A stretch of DNA of 64,000 nucleotides from positions 25,825,760-25,889,759 of the forward strand of contig CM026557.1 in assembly GCA_015143295.1 (NCBI GenBank), in the 5' to 3' direction. The notes under the pieces were generated by a model, which saw only the letters and a program-made list of their open reading frames with translations, was not told the origin of the DNA and made no database searches. This document shows, piece by piece, positions 32,936 through 45,262 of the stretch; the first letter of the stretch is position 1, and every line of letters starts with the position of its first letter. The DNA comes from Tetracentron sinense (lineage: Eukaryota > Streptophyta > Magnoliopsida > Trochodendrales > Trochodendraceae). A program made the translations under genes and the position numbers.

Positions 32936-34299
32936 GTCGCATTTTGCAGAAATTTCAGTAAGGGCTTCTTCGTCGTGTGGGCATTAAACCCTTGCCTCTT
33001 AAGGCTTGCCCGAGCCTTTAGAGTCTCATTTACCTCACTTGGAGTATTTGAGAGATAAGAGAGAGGAGAAAGGGGTTTCCAAACCTAGAGTTTGCATTTG
33101 AGAAGGAATCAAGGGGTTGGAAGACCCTAGATCATCACAAACTCGAAGTTCTTCAAGTCCACGGCTCAAGCAAGTGAGGAGGCCGTTCTCTAAAGCTAGG
33201 GCAGCGTTCAACCTCGACTTTTATAAGGGGTTTTCTTCCTCTATTCAAGGTCGGTACCTTTTGCTACCCTCCTAGTTCATATCTTTTTTTCTTCCCTTCT
33301 TCTTTGTTTTGCCTAATGTATGAATCTAATGGAAGACAAATGGATGTGGTGTGAGGATAGATGTTGGGCGATGGATGCCTTGTGGATGATGTGATGAATG
33401 GAATGGGAAGGGCATTGTATCAATAATAAACATACGTGTATGTTGCAAATGTAAACCCACCTAGAAAAATATGATTTAGGCTTTAACGAATAATGTACAC
33501 ACCATGTGTTTGATGAAATGCCAAGGTGAAGAAAACGAGTTGTAAATCAAGAAATGCATGCTTAAATGCTTATGAAATTGCTAGGGTTTATGATAGTGTG
33601 ACTTCTTGTTTTCCCAAAATGGCATGAATGATCTCAAATTATTGATATGCTATGTATTGTTGAAATCCCCAAATGTAATATTTAATTTCAAATGAAAGTA
33701 TGCACACGATTCCACATGCACGGCATGCATGACATGGTTTACTGATGATTTTCAAGAATAAGGATGTTAGAGGTGGGACATATCTTACGATATGTTTTAC
33801 CTCGTTTTTCACAAGGGGACAAGAACAAGCATCGCACAGGAGGGAGTTTACATTTTCCTTCCTTCTATGAGGGGTCTCCTCTCACTCACAAGTGCATCTC
33901 ATTAAAGAAGGGTCTCCCTTCCCTCGCAAGTGCATATCATGAAAGAAGGGTCTCCCTTCCCTCTCAAGTGCATCTCTCAAGTGCATCTCACAAGCGCATC
34001 TCACAAGTACATGAGCATGTTTAGATTTAAGCAAGCACGCATGACACGCATGACATGGCACGCTCGACAAGATCAAGCAAGATAGACACGATAAATTTTT
34101 CAAGCACGAAAAGGGTATTTTGAGTCAAGTCAAGTGCATGAAGATTTCAAGAGTTTTATCAGTTTTTCTGTAATCTAAGCATGAATACAAACTGCTTTAC
34201 TTCCTTGTTATTATATGAATTGTCTCCTACTTTATAATATGAATTGTGTTCTGCTTTATATATTGCTATTGCTATGCTATGACTGTTGGTTAGTATTGG

Positions 34300-34326
34300 G
34301 TACCCGCTGAGAATTCCATGCTCAGC
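34300..34326 (+). promoter_or_regulatory. Conserved LTR stem-loop, copy in Chr-4
   Basis: Arms GCTGAG and CTCAGC at 34306-34326; the upstream GTAC is present, the downstream one has decayed to ATAC. Confidence 0.65.
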
Positions 34327-34753
34327 CATACTTCTTATATCGGTAGGTGATAGCGGAGCAGCTGCTCCTTTTGATATCTGTGCTCCGAGCCCTTGGGTGG
34401 AGGAGGAGTACGTTGAGGAACCTATGGAGGAACCTCCAGTTGAGGGCTACTATTAGGTGGCAGATTCTGAGTGAGTGATTTGTGGGTGTGAGCTTGAGAG
34501 ATTATATGTATGTATTTTGGCGGGCATGTCCGCACCTTCTTTTGGTTTCTTTTTTTGTACAAAACTTGGATCATGTATATATTCACTTAGAGGTTTTTGG
34601 TTAGACTTCCGCTGTGCTTTGTAGTTATGCTTCCGCTATTTTGTCCTCTACTGTATATGCTCCAGGTATATTTGCAGGTTGGATTGTCAAGTAAGTCATG
34701 ATAAGTCATCCAAGATTCACTCTAACTCCTAGGGTGGGTTTTGGGTTGCGACA

Positions 34754-35108
34754 GAAGTGGTATTAGAGCTTAGGCTTTAGGTCTTTAGGGTCACTTAGAA
34801 TCTAGTACCACAGCTTGACAAGAGCATATGTCGGGAAACAAGTTAGGGAAGAAGTCAGGTAGAAGAGAGTTATGTTCCAAGTGTAAGACTAAACTTTAGT
34901 CTTAGTCAAAATGGTTGCTTCAACCAAGTACGGGTCTTAGGAATGCTAGAACACCAAGGTATGATATTATAAATGCATCGATGGTTGTGATGTGATGCAT
35001 ATTAGTATTATACAACTGATACAAATTGAATTATTTTGAAATGGAACTGTGATAAATTGTGGTTTCAAGTTAGACTCATGTGGTGCTATTGTTCTCAGGA
35101 CTTTAGTC
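34754..35108 (+). other. Chr-4 leader with primer binding site
   Basis: Short leader with initiator tRNA-Met-type primer site at 34758-34769. No gene. Confidence 0.7.
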
Positions 35109-36380
35109 ATGAGGCAGGGCACACGGGGTCGTGGACCACACACTAGAGCTTCATCTTCTTCTAGAGATGAGGAGGAGCAGCCAGACTTCTCTTAGGTCTT
35201 AGGCTCTATTGCTGAGACACTCGTCATACTGGCGGCTCGGCAGTCTATACCATCATCAACGGCACGTACTCCACCGCCCACAGCTCCAGTACATCGTACC
35301 GCTGGAGTTGAGGCATTCAGGAGATTGAGGCCTCCATCATTCCATGGGAGTGTGGAACCTCTTGCTATAGAGGCATGGATTCTCCAGTTGGAGAAGATAT
35401 TTACGGTCCTCTCACCTACAGAGGAGGATAAAGTAGCATGGGCTGTCTTTATGCTAGAGGGTGAGGTACACCATTGGTGGTTATCCGCCTTGAGGATTTG
35501 AGACTTGACCATGCAAGGTCAACCCTGGACTTGGGAGGAGTTTAAGGATACATTTTATAAAAAGTATTTCCGGTTAGAGCTCAGGAAAAGAAAGAAAAGG
35601 AGTTCATCAACCTAGAGTAGGGTTCGATGACTGTGGCCGCTTATGAGGCCAAGTTCTCGAAGCTCTCTAGATTTGCACCTCATATGGTTGCCACTGAGGC
35701 AATGAAGGCGAGGAGGTTTGAACAAGGGCTCAAGGATGTTTTTATGGAGAAAGTCTCGGCTTTCAGGCACGCTATTTATCCGGAAGTAGTGGACAAGGCC
35801 CTATTGATCGAGGCTAATTCTGAGGCCGTGTCCAAGAAGAGAGATTTGGCGAGAGGCCAACCTAGCAGTTCAGCACCTCCAGAGAGGCGGGCTCGTACAG
35901 GCCCTTATCAACACACATGGCCAGCACCACCTCAGTATGCGTGGCTAGCACCACCTATAAGGCCATCTTATACGCCTCCAGTCCCACGGTCGTACGTGCC
36001 TCAGGTGCCATGACCTCAGGCTCTTCCGGCCCCATGGCCTATTGTAACTCAGGTGGCGAGGTACGCTCCACCTCCGGCCCCTCCGACGTACACACATGAG
36101 GTCTGCACTTCATGCGGCCGAAGGCATCCGACAAGAGATTGTCCAAGAGCATCGGGTGGATGTTTTCATTGTGGTCGCCAGGGCCACGTGATCAGGGATT
36201 GCCCTAACCGGCATTTACCAGACCAGTCTCAAGGTATTAGGCCCCCAGCACACCCAACAGGATCATACCAGGCATCCTCTCAGCCTACACGATCTGCACC
36301 TCCGCCTCGCCAGGCGTACCAGGGGCAAGTTTTTGCTTTGACAGAGGGTGATGCACTTGCATCTGACGATGTAGTGCAAG
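35109..36380 (+). pseudogene. Chr-4 chromovirus gag
   Basis: Starts at ATG 35109 (MRQGTRGRG). The gag core includes EAFRRLRPPSFHG, AWAVFMLEGEVHHWW, TWEEFKDTFYKKYF and MTVAAYEAKFSKLSRFAPHM; the C-terminus is Pro/Ala/Tyr-rich with a CCHC zinc knuckle CFHCGRQGHVIRDC at about 36161-36202. Stops at about 35193, 35500, 35617 and 36012 and a frameshift near 35570 disable it. The frame runs open into DVVQ at 36380, where a candidate intron starts. Confidence 0.85.
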
Positions 36381-36519
36381 GTACGCTTTTAAAGTATTCG
36401 ATTGTCCACGATTGTCATGTTATGCTTTATTCTTTGTGTATGTATGTGGCATGCTATATATCTATCTACCTATATACATGATGTGATGCATGGATTGAAT
36501 TAGCTAGTTGAAATTACAG
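36381..36519 (+). other. Candidate 139-bp GT-AG intron between gag knuckle and protease
   Basis: Starts GTACGCTTTT after GTGCAAG and ends AATTACAG before GAACCC. It is T-rich, contains stops, and its removal joins codons for DVVQ and GTLLVNECLAK in one frame, the spacing normal for uninterrupted elements. It could instead be an insertion that happens to have splice-like ends. Confidence 0.55.
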
Positions 36520-38849
36520 GAACCCTATTAGTCAATGAGTGTTTGGCTAAAGTATTGATTGATACCGGGTCTACTCAATCATTTGTCTCGCCAAGTTTTT
36601 CACAAGGCTTTTCTATGGAACCTAGTCAGTTGGAACCAGAGTTATTCATTTTGACTCCTCTCGATAAAATAGTGGTAGCCAATAGCATTTTTAGAGGCAG
36701 TATAGTCCAAGTGAGAAGCCATGAATTGGCAGCCGATCTCATTGTCCTTGGGTTCCAGGACTTCGATGTTATATTGGGGATGGATTGGTTAACAGCGCAT
36801 CATGGGTATGTGGCTTGCTTTGAAAAGATGGTACTCTTCAAGCCAGTGGTAGGGAAGCCATTTCATTTTCGGGGGTTGAGAAGTAGAGATATTGCCCGTT
36901 TTACGGCATTGAGCCTAGCGAACCCCGAGGTAAAGGACTCTTCGACTATTCCGGTCGTGAGTGAATTCCTGGATTTATTTCCAGACGAGTTGCTAGGGTT
37001 CCCTCCAGGTAGGGAGATTGAGTTTGTGATCGAGCTTGCACCAGGCATAACTCCTATCTTTCGGGCTCCATATAGAATGGCCCCGATTGAACTTCAGGAG
37101 TTGAAGACACAATTGGAGGAGATGCAAGGCCTTGGTTTTATTCGACCAAGTGTCTACCGTGGGGTGCCCCAGTGTTATTTGTTATGAAGAAGGATGACTC
37201 GAAGCGGATGTGCATCGATTACTGGCAGTTGAACAAGGTCACTATAAAGAATAGGTATCCATTGCCTAGGATTGAAGATTTGTTCGATCAGTTAAAGGGA
37301 GCAAGATTTTTCTCAAAAATTGATCTTCGATCGGGTTACCACCAATTAAAGATTAAGGCTAAAGATGTTCCCAAAATTGCTTTCAGGACTCAGTACAGAC
37401 ATTACGAGTTCTTGGTGATGCCTTTTGGTCTCACAAATGCGCCGACAACCTTCATGGACTTGATGAACCGTGTGTTCCGGCCATATCTTGATCGATGCGT
37501 GATAGTGTTTGTTGATGACATCTTGATATATTCCCAGCATGGGAAGATCACATGCGAGACCTTCACCTTGCTTTGGAAATATTGAGGGAACACAAGTTGT
37601 ATGCCAAGCTTAGCAAGTGTGAGTTTTGGTTGGAAGAGGTGGCATTCCTAGGCCACGTGGTATCTACAGAAGGCATCTCGGTAGATCCGAAGTAAATAGA
37701 GGCAGTCATGAGTTGGGCAAGGACCAAGAGTGTTACAGAGATACGCAGTTTCCTTGGGTTGGCAAGCTACTACATGAGCTTTGTGGAGAGTTTCTCTAGC
37801 CTTGCAGTGCCGCTCACTTACCTGACAAGGAAAAATGCGAAATTCGTATGGAGCAATAAGTGCGGGATCAGTTTCACGGAACTGAAGAAGAGGCTTACCA
37901 CAGCCCCTGTCGTTACTGTGCCATCCGGACATGATGGTTATGAAGTGTACAGTGGTGCCTTGCACGTTGGACTTCGGTATGTCCTTATGCAGCACAAGAA
38001 AGTCATTGCCTATGCATCGAGGCAATTGAAGGAGCATGAAAAGAATTACCCCACGCATGACTTGGAACTTGCCGTAGTCGTGTTTGCACTCAAGATTTGG
38101 CGACATTACCTTTATGGGGTGGAATTCTATGTGTTCACGGATCACAAGAGCCTCAAGTATCTCTTTTCCCAAAAGGATCTAAATCTACGACAACGGCGTT
38201 GGATGGAATTTTTGAAGGACTATGAATGTACCATCCAGTACCACCTGGGTAAAGCAAATGCGGTGGCTGACGCCTTGAGTAAAAGACCTCCAGGTTTGTT
38301 GGCACGCATGTTGGTTCAGGAATGGAAGCTACTAGAAGATTTGGCAAATCTAAACATCAGTGTGAATGATTCTGTTCGCAGTCCTATCTTGGCAAATGTC
38401 ACGGTTCGGTCGTACATTATAGATTTGATCCAAGAATATCAAGCTACGGATACTGACTTATTAGATTTCTGGGACAAGGAAGTTGCCAAGGGTAGTGAAG
38501 ACTTTTCTCTCACTAGCCGGGGTGCTATTACATTCAAGGGAAGACTTTGTGTCCCAGCCAATGCGGATCTTCGGAGGGAGATTATGGATGAAGCACACCG
38601 TTCGAAGTACACAGTGCATCCTGGGGGTACAAAGATATATCGAAAGCTCAAGAGTCACTTTTGGTGGCAGAATATGAAGAGGGATGTTGCGGAGTATGTG
38701 GCAATGTGCTTGGTGTGCCAACAGGTGAAGGCAGAGCACTTGAGACCGGCGGGTCTATTACAGTCTCTCCCTATTCCCGAGTGGAAATGGGAGCACATAT
38801 CCATGGACTTCATTGTGGGTTTGCCAAAAATGGCAAGGAACTCAGATGC
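36520..38849 (+). pseudogene. Chr-4 chromovirus pol: protease, RT, RNase H, integrase start
   Basis: Protease active site VLIDTGSTQSF at about 36550-36585. RT from about 36930: [42 protein letters not shown] and the catalytic FVDDILIYS (about 37508). RNase H follows with [10 protein letters not shown]. The motif expected as YSDAS reads YSGAL near 37950, so a catalytic Asp is lost. Integrase has the HHCC region ([26 protein letters not shown]) and enters the core at MDFIVGLPK, then stops at 38849 where an inverted LTR begins. Frameshifts near 37170 and 37545 and a stop at about 37693 also disable it. The core DDE and chromodomain are gone. Confidence 0.9.
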
Positions 38850-40236
38850 GATCAATTGCATCGCGAATCACATTCTTGTTCTTCTTTGTTACATTCAAAT
38901 ACATGTACTTGAAAACGTCGGTTCATGCATGCATGCGTGGGTGTGTGCGGCACTTGTAGTATACATGATGACATGATTGAATAGGAGAATCACATGAGTG
39001 TAGCATTTCAATTCTTAACATAATCATAAGAGAATTTAGGCAATACACAGTGCATTTGAGCAATTCAACATTCATAGTAAAATTTGCATAAAGCCTACTT
39101 CCATTTTCTTTATTAAATTCATTCACTTCTAGTTTAGGCATTTTATCAAACACCCGGCGTGCAACATTCCTTAGTAGTTTCCTTTACTCCTTTTTAGTGC
39201 ATATTTTTCATTTAATCATCAAAGTAAGTTCATTATTTGTAAAATGCCCTTCCACCATTCATACATACCCAACACACATCGTACAACACGGCATCCAATC
39301 GCCTCAACCCCTCTTCCATTCATACATTCCACCTCATTCACATTTATCTTGTTTAAGTTTAAGGAATATAGCATATTTCAAGCAAAAAGGAAAAATAGGA
39401 AAGGATTATGCACAATAATCACGAGAAAATAGGTTAATGCTAAGGTAGTTAGTAGGGTGTACAAACCTTGAAGATCAACTTGATCTTTGAAGAACCTCTT
39501 GATTTTTTTGGAAGGAAACCCTTTTGATTTGGGGAAGATCCTTGCTTGAAATTTTAAAGCTTAGGGCTCCTTGATCTAAATCCCAAAATCCTCTCTTTGG
39601 ATTCTCCTCCAAATTCCTCTTCTCCTCCTTCTCCCTTCTTTCTCTCCTCTAGGTTAGAAATCCCCAAAAGTGAGGACCCCCAATAGATCAAGGGTTTAAA
39701 ACCCTCAAATTCGGCATCAGTTACCGCATGTGATCGATCGCACACTTGGTTGCGATCGATCACAGGACAGTGCGATTGATCGCACATAGATGCGATCTAT
39801 CACACATGAACCCGAACACTTTGTCTGATTTCCTTCTGTATGCGATCGATCGCACACTCTTGCAATCGATTGCAGATCCCTGCGTTCTATCACACCTAGG
39901 ATCCCCATCTATCGCATATGGTCCAGAGAGTTTGGGACCCATTTCACCTACATGCGATCGATCGCACTTATCTTGCGATCGATCGATCGCACTTCCAAGA
40001 TTTTGTTGTTTTCTCTTATTTGTCCCTACTTTGGTATTTTGGCCATAACCTTTGACTCGTTCGTCGGATTTTGATGATTCAACTTGTGTTGGATTCGTCT
40101 TTCGAAAAGGAACATTCTTGGCATTTTAGAATTTCTAAATTCTTCTTTATTTATTAATTGTACTATGTGAAAGGCTGAAGGCCAATTGGCTAAGCAACCA
40201 CTGTTCATTAGATACGAGAAATTCCGGGGTGTTACA
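38850..40236 (-). mobile_element. 3' LTR of Chr-5, truncated
   Basis: Minus orientation, starting TGTAACACCCCGG at 40236 right after the polypurine tract. It matches the 5' LTR (43179-45501) from its start to about 44170 and is cut at 38850 against Chr-4 integrase, so the last about 1 kb is missing, including the stem-loop. Contains the conserved U3 block (40040-40118) and GATCGATC array (39727-39990). Confidence 0.88.
39727..39990. repeat. GCGATCGATCGCA palindrome array, Chr-5 3' LTR
   Basis: Around nine full or decayed copies. Decayed ones differ by C to T or G to A, as expected from methyl-cytosine loss. Matches 45041-45262. Confidence 0.85.
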
Positions 40237-40271
40237 TTCTCCCCCCTTACAAAAATTTCATCCTCGAAATT
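40237..40271 (-). other. Polypurine tract of Chr-5
   Basis: On the minus strand AAATTTCGAGGATGAAATTT is followed by TTGTAAGGGGGGAGAA, directly before the LTR start. This is the plus-strand primer region typical of plant chromoviruses. Confidence 0.85.
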
Positions 40272-40331
40272 TGGATAATATGCACATGTACAGAATAACA
40301 ACAAAAGTTTTAAATGGCATTACATAATACC

Positions 40332-42870
40332 CTATAGAAATAATTTCGGGTACTTTTCTTTGACTTCGGCTTCGTGTTCCCATGTAGCCTCTTCTCGAGC
40401 GTGATGTTGCCATTGCACGAGAACCAACAGGATAGTCTTGTTGCGGAGCACTTGATCTTTTCGATCCAAAATTTGAACCGGTTTTTCCACAAGTGTGAGG
40501 TCCTCCCTGATTTCTATCGGATTAAGCTCGATGACATGGAAGGGTCCGGAATATACTTCCTAAGCATAGAGATGTGGAACACATTGTGGACCGCCGCCAT
40601 ATGAGCGGGCAAGGCAACACGGTAGGCCACCTCACCGACTCTAGTAATGATCTTGAACGGACCCACATATCTCGGGCTAAGCTTGCCTCTCTTCCCAAAT
40701 CTCGTAACACCCTTGGTTGGTGAAATCTTGACAAAAACAATGTTGTAAACTCAAAATTCAAGATCTCTCATTCGGTTGTCGACGTAGCTCTTTTGTCGAT
40801 CTTGTGCGGTCTTTAATATTTTCGGGATAAGTTTGACCTTGTCTGCGGTCTGCTCAATCAATTCTGGGCCCAACACTTTTCTTTCTCCGGCCTCATCCCA
40901 ATACAACGGGGATCTACAACTTCTCCCGTACAAAGCCTCAAAAGGCGCCATTTGAATATTCGCTTGATAACTGTTATTATAAGCAAATTCAACCAATGGT
41001 AGGTGGTCTTCCCAACTTCCCTTGAAGTCTACCATACATGCCCGGAGCATGTCTTCGATGATTTGGTTCACTCGTTTTGTCTGCCCATCCGTCTGGGGAT
41101 GAAAGGCGGTGCTAAAGTCTAACCAGGAACCCATTGCATCTTGAAAACTTTTCCAAAACTTGGATGTGAATCTCGGGTCTCTATCCGACACAATGCTCAC
41201 TGGCATCCCGTGTAACCGAACTATTTCCTTGATATACAATGCAGCCAACTGATTGGAATTGAAGGTAGTCCGGTACAGTAAGAAATGGACGGACTTTATG
41301 AGCCTGTCAACTACAACCCATATAGCATCAGTGTTTCTAACCGTCTTCGGCAATCCTACAATGAAGTCCATAGAGATATGATCTCATTTCCATCCAAAAA
41401 TCGGGAGAGACTGTAAGAGTCCAGCCGTCTCATGTGCTCGGCCTTGACTTGCTGGCACACCAAGCATTTAGACATATACTCGGCCACTTCTCTCTTTATG
41501 TTCCACCACCAAAAGTGTTTCTTCAAGTCCCTATACATTTTGGTACCCCCGGGGTGAATGGTGTACTTGGACCGGTGGGCTTCATCCAAAATCTCTCTTT
41601 TAAGCTCTTCGTCATCAGGAATACATGTTCTTCCCTTGAATGTGATAGTTCCATCTCTACTTGTGGCAAAATCCTCGCTACCTTTACCAATCATCTTGTC
41701 TCGGTAAGCAAGTAACTGGGTATCTAATTCTTGCAATTCTCAAATCTGGTCCAAGATGTGAGGCCTAACTGTCATGTTAGCCATTATCGGTCCAAAAGTA
41801 GGAAGACTAAAACTGATGTCAAGGTTAGAAGCATCCTCCAACAACCTCCACTCCTTTAGCACCATATGAGCCAAAAGTCCAGTAGGCTTCCGACTAAGAG
41901 CATCGACCACAACATTCGCTTTGCCTGGATGGTATTGAATGGAGCACTCATAGTCCTTCAAAAAATCTAACCATCTTCTTTGCCTCAGATTTAGCTCTTT
42001 CTGAGAAAATAAATACTTAAGGCTTTTATGGTCTGTGAATACCTCGAACTGTTCCCCATAGAGATAATGTCGCCAAATCTTCAATGCAAACACAACCACA
42101 GTGAGCTCCAGGTTATGAGTGGGATAATTTTTCTCATGCACTTTCAATTGCCTTGAGGCATAGGCAATGACCTTTCCCTGCTGTATGAGCACACATCCCA
42201 ACCCCACATGGGAGGCATCACTGTAAATAACGAAACCACCGCTCTCGAATGGCACCGTGAGCACGGGAGCCGTAGTAAGGCGTTTCTTTAACTCTTGGAA
42301 GCTAATTTCATATCTGTCGCTCCAACTAATCTTGGCATTCTTCCTCTTCAAGTAAGTGAGAGGTGCAGCCAAACTGGAGAATCCCTCCACAAATCTCTGG
42401 TAGTAGCCTGCCAAATCGAGGAAACTCTGAATCTCGGTGATGCTTTTGGGCCTCTCCCAACTCATCACTTCCTCAACCTTTGCTGGGTCTATCGAGATGC
42501 CTTCTGCTGACACTACATGGCCAAGAAAAGCTACCTTCTCCAACCAAAATTCGCACTCATTTAGCTTGGCATACAATTTGTGCTCTCGAAGCGTCTCAAG
42601 AGTAAGGCAAATGTCTCGATCATGATCCTCCCGTGTTGGGGAGTACACTAAAATGTCGTCTATAAACACCACGACACATCTATCGAGGTACGGTCTGAAC
42701 ACTCGGTTCATCAAATCCATAAACGCCGCTGGTGCATTCGTCAAACCAAAAGGCATAACAAGGAACTCGTAGTGCCCATACCGAGTCCTGAAAGCCGTTT
42801 TTGGAATATCTTCCTCCTTGAATTTCAATTGATGATACCCTGAGTATTGCATCTCATGATTACTCCTGAG
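40332..42870 (-). pseudogene. Chr-5 chromovirus pol: RT (part), RNase H, integrase, chromodomain
   Basis: Minus strand. It enters RT at [12 protein letters not shown] (42850), then [18 protein letters not shown] (about 42635) and RNase H with intact [10 protein letters not shown] and [10 protein letters not shown], open to 41740. Integrase zinc region ([24 protein letters not shown]) is at 41356-41736; after a frameshift the core at 40751-41371 has IWVVVDRL, SDRDPRF and FHPQTDGQTKRVNQ. Further frame breaks lie near 40750 and 40680. The C-terminus reads PVQILDRKDQVLRNKTI, VQWQHHAREEATWE and KYPKLF-stop at 40332, a chromodomain known in these elements to steer insertion to heterochromatin. Gag, protease and the RT N-terminus are deleted. 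Confidence 0.9.
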
Positions 42871-43178
42871 AACGATAATACAACATGAGTCTAACTTGGA
42901 TAACCATTTAGCAACAATTCCACAATTCATTCAAAGCATCTTCTGTAAGCGTAGAACAATGCATATAAGGTATACATAACAATAGCATACATACAATCCG
43001 TATCTCTAGCGTTAGGACTCTAAGTTTGGTTGAAGTTCAACCAATTTTTACTAAGACTAACTCGTTAGTATATACTTGGAATACAACTCTATCCTAACAC
43101 CTATTGCCTTGTTTAATCATGCTATAGAGTACTAAGTGACCCTAGGGACTCTAATACCTAGAGCCCTGATACCACTTC
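42871..43178 (-). other. Chr-5 leader with primer binding site
   Basis: About 300 bp. GCCCTGATACCA (43163-43174) is the complement of TGGTATCAGGGC, an initiator tRNA-Met site variant. The leader ends with CAGGAGTAATCATGAGATG, the gag start region shared with Chr-3 and Chr-4, and then jumps straight to RT. Confidence 0.75.
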
Positions 43179-43611
43179 TGTCGCACCCCAAAATACCCCC
43201 TAGGAGTTAAGGGATATTTTGGGAGTGACTATTCGTACCTGTCAAACCATCCTGAAGTAAACAAGGCAAACATAATACAATAAGGAAAATAATCAGAGTG
43301 CGGAAGCTCACAAAAGGTACGAAAGCGTAAACCAAAAATTTTATTTCCTTTTATAATTCCAACATAGTATTCCAAGTTAACATATACACATAACAAATCA
43401 AGTCTAAGGTGGATTGCCCACCTATCAAAATACCCAAAATACAAAAAGACTATTGAGCCCACTATGCTCAATAATAATCCAAATAGGGCAGACATCGCGA
43501 TCCCTATCCTACTGCGACTGGATTGGGATAGGAGGCTCTCTCTCCTCAACATACTCTTCCTCAACCCAAGGCTCAGGGTTGAGGGCCTCCTCAGTACCTG
43601 CCGACATAAAA

Positions 43612-43637
43612 GTACGACTGAGCATGGAATACTCAGT
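43612..43637 (-). promoter_or_regulatory. Conserved LTR stem-loop, compensated copy in Chr-5
   Basis: Minus-strand arms ACTGAG and CTCAGT replace the GCTGAG and CTCAGC of other copies, so the outer G-C pair has become A-T with pairing kept. GTAC is retained on one side (43612-43615). Confidence 0.72.
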
Positions 43638-45040
43638 GAGTATAAACTACTAGCTAACAATAGCAATAACAATCACGCAAGGCAACAAGATATAGTTCAT
43701 TACAGTAACTCAAAATAGATAATTGCAACATATGACAATAGCATTGTAAGTAAGGCAATATGATAGTCTTGACATCCCTGCATGAATGCAAAAACTCCGG
43801 TAAAACTCATATTTGGAAACCTGGACTTGTTCTTGGTCTTGCCCGCTAAAATTATGCATGCGTGTCTTGTCTTGTTTGGAATCACATGTCTTGCTTGTTC
43901 TTGACTTGTATACTTGTGAGCCAGAGGTTAGTGCTCTTGATACGACTTGTGAGCCGGAAATGTAAATTCCCTTGAACGAAATATATATGTATATGAAAAG
44001 GCACACCAATCTCCTTGTCTTGGTTTCTTGTTTTCTTGTGAGCCCGGCATGACATAGCTTGCGATATGTCCTGCCCTTGACGTTCATGCTTGTTTAACTT
44101 GGAAGCTAGGTATGACATATCCTAGGGATATGCCCTACCCTTATCCGACCCGATGTCTGGCTTTATCAATTGCATCGTGGATCACATTCTTGTTCTTGTT
44201 TGTTTCATTCAAATATATGTACTTGAAAACGTCGGTTCATGCAAGCATGCGTGGGTGTGTGCAGCACTTGTAGTATACATGATGACATGATTGAATAGGA
44301 GAATCACATGAGTGTAGCATTTCAATTCTTAACATAATCATAAGAGAATTTAGGCAATATATAGTGCATTTGAGCAATTCATCATTTGTAGTAAAATTTG
44401 CATAAAGCCTACTTCTATTTTCTTCATTAAATTCATTTACTTCTAGTTTAGGCATTTTATCAAACAGCCGGCGTGCAACATTCCTTAGTAGTTTCCTTTA
44501 CTCCTTTTTAGTGCATATTTTTCATTTAATCATCAAAGTAAGTCCATTATTTGTAAAATGCCCTTCCACTATTCATACACACCCAACACACATCGTACAA
44601 CATGACATCCAATCGCCTCAACCCCTCCTCCTTTCATACATTCCACCATTCATTCACATTTATCTTATTTAAGTTAAGGAATATAGCATATTTCAAGCAA
44701 AAAGGAAAAATAGGAAAGGATCATGCACAATAATCACGAGAAAATAGGTTAATGCTAAGGTAGTTAGTAGGGTGTACTGACCTTGAAGATCAACTTGATA
44801 TTTGAAGAACCTCTTGATTTTTTTGGAAGGAAATCCTTTTGATTTGGGGAAGACCCTTGCTTGAAATTTTCAAGCTTGGAGCTCCTTGATCTAAATCCCA
44901 AAATCCTCTCTTTGGATTCTCCTCCAAATTCCTCTTCTCCTCTTTCTCCCTTCTTTCTCTCCTCTAGGTTAGAAATCCCCAAAAGTGAGGACCCCCAATA
45001 GATCAAGGCTTTAAAACCCTCAATTGGCATCAGTTAACGT

Positions 45041-45262
45041 GTGCGATCGATCGCACACTTGGCTGTGATCGATCGCGGGATAGTGCGATCGATCGCACAT
45101 GAACCCGAACACTTTGTCTGATTTCACCCTGTATGAGATCGATCACAGATCCCTGCAATCTATCGCACCTGGGATCCCCATCTATCGCATATGGTCCAAA
45201 GAGCTTGGAACCCATTTCACCGGCATGCGATCGATCGTACCTATCTTCCGATCGATTGCACT
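45041..45262. repeat. GCGATCGATCGCA palindrome array, Chr-5 5' LTR
   Basis: About seven copies; one block of two units present in the 3' LTR array is shorter here, so array length differs between the two LTRs of one element. Confidence 0.82.

Larger units (their letters stand above)
32516..34753 (+). mobile_element. Chr-4: 5' LTR of a chromovirus
   Basis: 2,238 bp from TGTAGAACCCC to GGGTTGCGACA, inserted in the Chr-3 gag (left flank CAGAG, 32511-32515) and followed by primer site TGGTATTAGAGC (34758-34769). Carries the conserved U3 block (32629-32709), CGATTGCTCGGT array (32738-32935), GAAGGGTCTCCCTTC repeats (33850-33970) and stem-loop (34306-34326). Similar in sequence to Chr-2. Confidence 0.88.

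Noticed and set aside
38850..38976. C-terminal 42 residues of the long Chr-4 frame
   Set aside because: This is read-through into the inverted Chr-5 LTR; integrase homology stops at 38849.
39554..39942. Frames rich in CDRS from GATCGATC arrays
   Set aside because: Same peptide words appear wherever the GCGATCGATCGCA array occurs, on either strand; they are array translations.
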